Shown here piece by piece: positions 58,736 to 64,000 of a stretch of DNA of 64,000 bases. Within the stretch, counting starts at the first letter, position 1. The number at the start of each line of letters is the position of its first letter. Under the pieces are notes generated by a model. It was not told where the DNA came from. It made no database searches and saw only the letters and a list, made by a program, of their open reading frames with translations. Origin of the DNA: Halolamina sediminis (lineage in GTDB: Archaea > Halobacteriota > Halobacteria > Halobacteriales > Haloferacaceae); contig NZ_CVUA01000001.1 in NCBI RefSeq assembly GCF_001282785.1, forward strand, positions 2,108,001 through 2,172,000. The letters run 5' to 3'. A program made the position numbers and the translations under genes.

Positions 58736-61621
58736 TCAGCCCTTGATGTTGCAGACCGGGAACGTCCGCGCCACCTTGTCGCCGATGTCCAGTTCGTCGC
58801 TGACGCGGACCACCTCGTCGACGTCCTTGTACACGCCGGGCGCCTCCTCGGCGATGGTGGCACCGGAGTTGGCCTTCACGTAGATGTGCTCCTGCTCGGC
58901 GAGATCGTCCTGCACGTCGCCGCCCCAGAACTCCCCTTTGGCCTGCGTCCGGGACATCAGCCGCCCCGCGCCGTGGGCGGTCGAGCCGAACGTCTCCGCG
59001 AGCGAGCGGTCGCCGCCCTTGAGAACGTAGCTGCCGGCGCCCATCGATCCCGGGATGATGACGGGCTGGCCCACGTCGCGGTACGCCGGCGGTACCTCCT
59101 CGCGGCCCGGCGGGAACGCACGGGTCGCGCCCTTGCGGTGGACGAACAGGTCGCGCTCCTCGCCGTCGACCTCGTGGGTCTCGCGCTTGGCGATGTTGTG
59201 GGCCACGTCGTACAGCAGCTCCACGTCCGCCGTCTCGACGGCGTCGAACACGTCGGCGAGGGTCTCCCGGGTCCGGTGGGTGATCAGTTGGCGGTTCACC
59301 CACGCGAAGTTCACCGCCGCACACATCGCGCCGTAGTACTCCTCGGCCAGTTTGGAGTCCGCCGGCGCCGCCGCGAGATCCTTGTCCGGTAGCTCGTCGA
59401 GCAGATCGCCATGCTCCTGCTCGATCCGGCGCACGTAGTTCGAGCAGATCTGGTGGCCCAGCCCGCGGCTGCCACAGTGGATCAGCACGACGATCTCCCC
59501 CTCGGTGAGCCCGTAGGCGTCGGCGACCGCGTCGTCGAACGTGTCGGTGACACGCTGGACTTCGAGGAAGTGGTTGCCCGAGCCGAGACTCCCCATCTGG
59601 TTCATCCCGCGGTCCTTGGCCTTCTTCGAGACGTACTCGGGCTTGGCGTCCGGCCGTCGCCCCTCGTCCTCACAGTGTTCGAGGTCGGCCTCGGTCGCGT
59701 ACCCCTCCTCGACGGCCCACTCGACGCCACGTTCCAGCGCACCCTCGACGGCGTCACGACTCCCGCCGACGACGCCGCCGCCGCCGAGGCCGGAGGGGAC
59801 CGCGTCGAACAGCGCGTCGACGAGCTCCTCCTCGCGGCCGCGCACGTCGTCGTACGTGAGCGGCGTGCGGAGCATCCGGACGCCGCAGTTCGAGACGACC
59901 ACGCCGTTGGCGACGAAGTTGTGGGCGTCGTGAGAGACGCCGATGTCGTAGACTGGCTTCTTCCCGATCCGTTTGATGGATTCGATTTCGACCGGGACCG
60001 TCAGGTCGTCGGCGACAGTCGTGTTCTCACAGAACTCCTCGTAGTCCGGGAACGACATCGGCGGGCGCGGCCGCCCTTTCCGTTGCTTGTAGATGCTCCG
60101 ATCGATGAACCGATCGTTCACGGCGTCGAACCGCTCCTTGATCTCCCGAGTCGCGACCCCACCGTCCGCGAGGGCCTGTGCCTTCTCGGCGATCCGAACG
60201 CGCTCGTCGATCGTCCGCTCTTTGAGCTTGAGGTACTGTGCCGCGAGGACTGCTTTCCGCCGCTTCTCCTCGTTGTAGCGGTAGCCGACGGTCGTGAAGA
60301 ACTCGGTGAGTGTCTCGGAGTCGTTCTTGATCCCGAACCTGAACCGCTCGGTGTCGTGTTCCTCGTACTCCTCGACGTGTTCGAGGCTGTTCGTCCGAAC
60401 CCCGATCTCGTTGAGGTGGCGCATGAGGTCCTGCATGAACTCCTCTCCGGCCTGGGAAACGTCGCTGCGGCGGTTGTGGGACACCGACGGACAGTAGAGG
60501 TTCTTGGCCGTCATCGCTGCGGGGGCGCTCATCTCCGCCCCGAAGAACGTCGAGAGGTACAGCGCACGCTGCCAGTCGGGGAGACGGTCGAGGTAGTCGG
60601 GCGCCGTGAACTCGGAGTCGACCTTCGGGCTGTCCGGGGCACCGAGACGCAGGAGTAGCTCCCGCAGCGACTTCGCGCCGACCTTCACGCTGTGTTCGGT
60701 GTGGTCGAAGCGGTTCCCGCGGACCTCGTGCTCCCGATCGCGTTCGTATACCGGCGACGGCGAGAAGCCCAGCGCGGCGATGTCCTCCCGGATCGTCCGG
60801 AGGTCCTCCTCCTCACCGTAGAACCACGTCTGGTCGTCACGGAACGCCCCGTCTCCGGTGTGGAACCCCACGAGCTTCAGGAGCCGCGGGAACGTGTCGT
60901 CCGTCGGACGGAGTGGCAGCAGCCCCCGTTCATTCAGTGCTTCCACGAGTTGGGGGTCCTCGTCCTCGAAGTCGTCTTCCGTGAGCAGGTCGAACTCCGG
61001 CGGCTGTTCGTCCTGGAGTCCCTCGAACGGATGCGCGAGGATTTGGTCACCGTCATCGAGATCGTCGATTTCGACCATCCCGTTCGGCGTGCGGACTGGA
61101 TGGTCGGCAGTCGCTTCGATCGTCTTGCCCGTCTCCGTCGTCAGTTCGTGGACAGTCTTCGGCGCTGACTGAGTGAACAACCGGATAGAGGACGACACCT
61201 CGCCGTCGTCACCTGCTGCAACGACCGCGTCCTGCTCGTCGAAGTCCCGCCAGAGGTTCTCGATCTTCCGTTTCCGCCCGTGCGAGAGGGACACCTCCGA
61301 TCCCCCCGTAAGGCAATTAATGTCGAAGCCGACCGCGCCGGGCGAGATGCAGCCGTCCTCGGCGTCGATCGCGCCGACGCCGCCGACCGGGAAGCCGTAC
61401 CCTTGGTGGGCGTCGGGCATCGCGAGGGCGTACTTCGTCATCCCGGGCAGTGCCGCGGCGTTTTTCAGTTGTTGGAGGCTGTCGTCGTCGCCGATGTCCT
61501 CGAGCAGCGCCTCGCTCGCGAGCACGCGGCCGGGGACTTCCATCCCCTCCTCCTGTGGGATCTCCCAGACGTGCTCCCGGACGCGCTCGAGCGTCACGTC
61601 GCCGAACTCCATCGTGGTCAT
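58736..61621 (-). CDS. rtcB: RNA ligase RtcB interrupted by an intein
   Basis: 961-residue precursor. Extein parts: residues 1-102 and 579-961. Catalytic His and metal sites are present in HCGSRGLGHQICSNYVRR, YDVAHNIAKRETHEVDG and HRKGATRAFPPGREEVP (the guanylylated His), with SMGAGSYVLKGGDRSLAETF near the end. Joins 2',3'-cyclic phosphate or 3'-phosphate RNA ends to 5'-OH ends using GTP, notably in tRNA splicing. Archease, its cofactor, is 1.6 kb away. Confidence 0.95.
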   Translation of the reverse strand: MTTMEFGDVTLERVREHVWEIPQEEGMEVPGRVLASEALLEDIGDDDSLQQLKNAAALPGMTKYALAMPDAHQGYGFPVGGVGAIDAEDGCISPGAVGFDINCLTGGSEVSLSHGRKRKIENLWRDFDEQDAVVAAGDDGEVSSSIRLFTQSAPKTVHELTTETGKTIEATADHPVRTPNGMVEIDDLDDGDQILAHPFEGLQDEQPPEFDLLTEDDFEDEDPQLVEALNERGLLPLRPTDDTFPRLLKLVGFHTGDGAFRDDQTWFYGEEEDLRTIREDIAALGFSPSPVYERDREHEVRGNRFDHTEHSVKVGAKSLRELLLRLGAPDSPKVDSEFTAPDYLDRLPDWQRALYLSTFFGAEMSAPAAMTAKNLYCPSVSHNRRSDVSQAGEEFMQDLMRHLNEIGVRTNSLEHVEEYEEHDTERFRFGIKNDSETLTEFFTTVGYRYNEEKRRKAVLAAQYLKLKERTIDERVRIAEKAQALADGGVATREIKERFDAVNDRFIDRSIYKQRKGRPRPPMSFPDYEEFCENTTVADDLTVPVEIESIKRIGKKPVYDIGVSHDAHNFVANGVVVSNCGVRMLRTPLTYDDVRGREEELVDALFDAVPSGLGGGGVVGGSRDAVEGALERGVEWAVEEGYATEADLEHCEDEGRRPDAKPEYVSKKAKDRGMNQMGSLGSGNHFLEVQRVTDTFDDAVADAYGLTEGEIVVLIHCGSRGLGHQICSNYVRRIEQEHGDLLDELPDKDLAAAPADSKLAEEYYGAMCAAVNFAWVNRQLITHRTRETLADVFDAVETADVELLYDVAHNIAKRETHEVDGEERDLFVHRKGATRAFPPGREEVPPAYRDVGQPVIIPGSMGAGSYVLKGGDRSLAETFGSTAHGAGRLMSRTQAKGEFWGGDVQDDLAEQEHIYVKANSGATIAEEAPGVYKDVDEVVRVSDELDIGDKVARTFPVCNIKG
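59888..61315 (-). other. RtcB intein (residues 103-578 of the precursor)
   Basis: Begins with Cys (CLTGGSEVSL), has an N-terminal splicing domain with ATADHPVRTPNG, a homing-endonuclease-like middle with LVGFHTGDGAFRD and LYLSTFFGAEMS as two LAGLIDADG-type motifs, and a C-terminal block VYDIGVSHDAHNFVANGVVV followed by the Ser-Asn end and extein Cys (SNC). The insertion is inside the metal-binding GFDIN/CGVRM junction, the active-site motif of RtcB. Excision should restore a 485-residue ligase. Confidence 0.94.
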
Positions 61622-61660
61622 GCTCGGGCGTCGGGGCCGGAAGAGAAAGACCGTTGCGTG

Positions 61661-62779
61661 TCAGTCGGCGGTCGCCGTCGGCTCGTCGGTTCGCTGCTGT
61701 CGCCCCGACTCGTCACCCAACCGCTCGGCCAGCCAGCGGTCGAGCGAGTAGGCGCCGCCGCCCGTGATCACCAGCACCGACACCAGCCCGAACAGCGAGA
61801 CGTGGGCCATCACGGGGTCGTCGGGCAGGCCGAACAGCGTGGTCGTGAACATCAGGATCGCGACCCCGCAGCCGGCGCGGGTGAACAGCCCGAACGCGAG
61901 CGCGATCCCCAGCGCCGCCTCCGTCAGCGCGGCGCCGACGACCCACAGCTCCGGCGAGACGGGGACGACCGCGGTGAGGTCGTACTTCGCGACGACGCCC
62001 AGGGCCTGCCCGGGCATGAGCAGCTTCTGGACGACCCCGAGGTAGACGAACGAGAACCCCAGCCCGACGCGGACGATCACCGGGACGAGCTCGTCGCGGG
62101 CGGCGAGTCGCTCACCGATCGGCGCGAGCGTCTCCCGGATCGGGTCGATGCGCTGGTACACCGTTCCCCCGACGGCCGACATTCGCGAGAAGACGTGGTC
62201 CGCGCTCGGGCGCCCGCCGCCGAGCAGTAGGATCGCCAGCAGCCCCGGGAGGAACTCGAACGCCAGCAGCAACGCCGGACTCAGCAGGAGGCCCACGAGG
62301 TAGCCGAACAGCCCGATCGCAGCCGCGAGCCGCGTCGCGAAACCGAACACGAGCAGGAAGCCGACGCCGATGCCGAACAGCCGGACGAGCGCGCCCGGAA
62401 GCCCGAGAAAGTCGGCGGTCGCCGCCGGCGAGAACAGGTAGCCCGTGAAGCCGGCGCCGACCATCGGCAGGCCGATCGCGAGGCGGGCGAGCCACGGCAG
62501 GAGGTCGTCGTAGCTCCGGAGCGTCCGCCGGAGGACGGCGAGGTCCAGCCGGAACGGCCGGAGCCGGAGCCAGCCCGCGCCCGCGACGACAGCGCCGGCA
62601 CCGCCGCCGAACAGCAGTGCCAGCGCGAGCGGGTCCGCCGCGACCGCGGCGAGCAGTTCCGCGGCCCGTTCCCCGCCGTCGCCCGGCGTGACGTACCGGA
62701 CGTGTGCCAGCGCCCGATCCGGAACGACGGCGAGCAGCACCCCGACTGCGGCCGCCGCGGGAGCGATGTGGCGCGTCAT
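61661..62779 (-). CDS. DoxX-like integral membrane protein with signal peptide
   Basis: 372 residues. Starts with an export signal (VGVLLAVVPDRALAHVRYVT), then about eight hydrophobic helices in two halves, for example LARLAIGLPMVGAGFTGYLF and RVGLGFSFVYLGVVQKLLMP with ALTEAALGIALAFGLFTRAG. Resembles DoxX/DoxD-type proteins. Function uncertain. Lies between rtcB and the archease region on the minus strand. Confidence 0.82.
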   Translation of the reverse strand: MTRHIAPAAAAVGVLLAVVPDRALAHVRYVTPGDGGERAAELLAAVAADPLALALLFGGGAGAVVAGAGWLRLRPFRLDLAVLRRTLRSYDDLLPWLARLAIGLPMVGAGFTGYLFSPAATADFLGLPGALVRLFGIGVGFLLVFGFATRLAAAIGLFGYLVGLLLSPALLLAFEFLPGLLAILLLGGGRPSADHVFSRMSAVGGTVYQRIDPIRETLAPIGERLAARDELVPVIVRVGLGFSFVYLGVVQKLLMPGQALGVVAKYDLTAVVPVSPELWVVGAALTEAALGIALAFGLFTRAGCGVAILMFTTTLFGLPDDPVMAHVSLFGLVSVLVITGGGAYSLDRWLAERLGDESGRQQRTDEPTATAD

Positions 62780-62853
62780 ACCCCCAACTGTGTCCGGAGG
62801 GGCAAAGGCGTTCGCCCGGGGGAACTACGTCGATCGGGGACGGAGGCGCCAGC

Positions 62854-63057
62854 ATGGCGACGACGAGACGCTGTCCCGACTGTGGCGTCACACTCGAAGA
62901 GATGACAATGCGCACCTCCGACGGGTTCGAACTCCACCTCGTCACTGACGAGCCCAAGGAAGGAATTCTGGGGAGCCTCGGCGCGAAGGAGAAGGTGAAG
63001 CCGACGACGTACGCCTGCCCGGAGTGCGGGCTCGTCCGGCAGTACGTCGAGGAGTGA
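62854..63057 (+). CDS. Small zinc-ribbon protein
   Basis: 67 residues: CPDCGVTLEEMTMRTSDGFE at the N-terminus and CPECGLVRQYVEE at the C-terminus, two Cys-x2-Cys pairs forming one zinc ribbon. Short, cytoplasmic, function unknown. Starts at the ATG at 62854; longer in-frame readings upstream are Arg/Pro-rich shadows. Confidence 0.75.
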   Translation: MATTRRCPDCGVTLEEMTMRTSDGFELHLVTDEPKEGILGSLGAKEKVKPTTYACPECGLVRQYVEE

Positions 63058-63072
63058 GCCGGCAGCGAGGTT

Positions 63073-63208
63073 GGCTACACACAGCCGCGGCAGCACGCTC
63101 CTCGCGAGCGATCGAACGTCGCTCGCCGATCGCGAGGCGAGATCGGTTACACACAGCCGCGGCAACACGCTCCTCGCGAGCGACCAAGCGTCGCTCGCCG
63201 GTCGCGAG
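63073..63208. repeat. Duplicated 64-base segment next to archease
   Basis: Copies at 63073-63136 and 63145-63208 differ by only about five bases; each begins with the complement of a TAG-type stop context (ggctacac, ggttacac) and contains ctcctcgcgagcga and the palindromic cgctcgccgatcgcgag. A third partial start (ggctacac at 63217) is the archease stop region itself, so the copies look like reiterations of the archease 3' end. Confidence 0.85.
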
Positions 63209-63218
63209 CCGCGGCTGG

Positions 63219-63644
63219 CTACACGTCGAAGACGACGTACGCCTCCCACTCCCCGTCGATGCGCTCGAGTCGCATCTCGGAGTACGTCACCGCCTTCACA
63301 TCCCGAGCGGTCACCGCCGAGAGCGGGACACCCCGGTAGCTGGCGTCGACGGTCCACGCCTCCCCGTCGGCCACCTCGGCCGCGTTGTCGACGGGCAGCA
63401 CCGACCGAACGTCGCGCTCGTAGATGAGCTGGTCGAGGTAGTCGTACAGCGCCGCCTCGCGGCTCTCGGCGGTCAGCCGGAGTTCGGCACGCTCCCCGCC
63501 GTCGGGGGCGTCCGCCGGCGGCCACTCCTCGCACATCGCCGCCGCGAGCCCGTCGGCGACGGCGGCGAACGTCGCCCCGAGCGTCGCGCCGCGGGCCGCG
63601 ACCGCCACGTCGGCCGTGTGCTCGCGGAGTTCGAACGCCGCCAT
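63219..63644 (-). CDS. Archease (RtcB cofactor)
   Basis: 141 residues: FELREHTADVAVAARGATLG, ATFAAVADGLAAAMCEEWPP, the conserved DVKAVTYSEMRLERIDGEWE and end VVFDV. Archease promotes guanylylation of RtcB. Found 1.6 kb from rtcB on the same strand, consistent with a shared RNA-ligation function. Overlaps the upstream truncated gene by one base. Confidence 0.94.
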   Translation of the reverse strand: MAAFELREHTADVAVAARGATLGATFAAVADGLAAAMCEEWPPADAPDGGERAELRLTAESREAALYDYLDQLIYERDVRSVLPVDNAAEVADGEAWTVDASYRGVPLSAVTARDVKAVTYSEMRLERIDGEWEAYVVFDV

Positions 63645-64000
63645 CAGCCCCGGCCACCCCGGTCCTCGTTCGCCTCGTCCTCGGGCTCGCCCTCGGTGGC
63701 GTCGCGCTGTTCGTCCGCGCGATCGGCCGCCGTCGCCGGGCGTTCCTCAGTCGATTCGCGATCGGCGGCGTCACGGCCGGCCGCCTCCGCCGGAGGCTCG
63801 TCGGTTTCCCCACGCTGCTCGGCGTCGCGGCCGGCCGCCTCCGCCGGCGGCTCGTCGGTCCCCTCGCGGTGGGCGGCGTCCCGGCCGGCCATCTCCGCGG
63901 GCGGCCGATCGGTCGCGTCGGCCTCGGTGGCGTAGCGTCCCGACTCTTCCGCGGGGGTGACGTTCGCGTCGCCCGTGTCGACGCCGTGGGCTCGCTCCGC
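63644..64000 (-). CDS. C-terminal tail of a larger protein, N-terminus outside window
   Basis: The frame is open to the right edge; 118 codons plus stop are present. Highly acidic and repetitive, with three variants of PPAEAAGRDA (TDRPPAEMAGRDA, TDEPPAEAAGRDA twice) and ending EDEANEDRGGRG. No domain can be identified from this tail; it may belong to a membrane or channel protein. An ATG at 63892 is inside the repeats and is unlikely to be the real start. Confidence 0.65.
   Translation of the reverse strand, partial: AERAHGVDTGDANVTPAEESGRYATEADATDRPPAEMAGRDAAHREGTDEPPAEAAGRDAEQRGETDEPPAEAAGRDAADRESTEERPATAADRADEQRDATEGEPEDEANEDRGGRG

Overview
The window is chromosomal DNA from a halophilic archaeon (class Halobacteria). 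The evidence is a very high G+C content, highly acidic predicted proteins, archaeal-type ribosomal protein and RNA polymerase subunit genes (rps13-rps4-rps11-rpoD, rpl18e-rpl13-rps9-rpoN-rpoK-eno-rps2), an archaeal mevalonate branch (mevalonate kinase plus isopentenyl phosphate kinase), DpsA-type ferritins, an HTH-10 regulator, twin-arginine lipoprotein signals and short TATA-like boxes about 25-30 bases before start codons. The genus cannot be fixed from the sequence alone.

Layout. 1-5.2 kb (all minus): 5' part of an S1/OB-fold nucleic-acid-binding protein, a Yip1-type membrane protein, thymidine kinase, a PIN-type toxin with its small partner, isopentenyl phosphate kinase, mevalonate kinase and a cupin. 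5.3-5.7 kb: non-coding element with terminal inverted repeats. 5.9-12 kb (minus): the conserved translation/transcription operon with tRNA-Leu(CAG) and tRNA-Ser(GCT). 12-19.3 kb: BKACE-type cleavage enzyme, flippase, moaA, Mrp/ApbC ATPase, a second copy of the inverted-repeat element and a flavin oxidoreductase. 19.5-27.7 kb: CNNM/CBS protein, hisD with a 42-bp minisatellite, two methyltransferases, cold-shock protein, MaoC hydratase, alpha/beta hydrolase, acyl-CoA synthetase, UspA. 27.8-35.9 kb: SDR dehydrogenase, HTH-10 regulator and a complete Liv-type ABC transporter followed by a KAS III-like thiolase-fold enzyme. 35.9-36.6 kb: gene-free AT-rich and hairpin-rich stretch. 36.6-42.1 kb: TrmB regulator, RND/MMPL exporter, zinc-ribbon membrane protein and TetR regulator, with two TetR-like operators. 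42.2-47.4 kb: peptide/nickel-type ABC transporter (binding protein and two permeases, no ATPase here). 47.6-49.4 kb: a 50-residue protein and three tandem Dps paralogues. 49.5-58.7 kb: NhaC antiporter, asd, hydroxyacid dehydrogenase, SnoaL-like protein, Nudix hydrolase, eIF2B-like protein, M3 metallopeptidase and small proteins. 58.7-64 kb: RtcB RNA ligase with an intein, a DoxX-like protein, a zinc-ribbon protein, archease, and the C-terminal tail of a protein running off the right edge.

The most unusual content is repeat biology. A family of short paired hairpins occurs between genes and also, in frame, inside coding sequences (enolase, SnoaL-like protein). Two roughly 0.5-kb non-coding elements share imperfect terminal inverted repeats and a conserved core. 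The 3' ends of ipk and archease are repeated next to those genes, and in the ipk case the copies flank a toxin-antitoxin pair. hisD carries six near-identical 14-residue repeats. Other points of note are the RtcB intein with archease nearby, the three Dps genes of which only one keeps all ferroxidase ligands, and the matching palindromes in front of the exporter and tetR genes.
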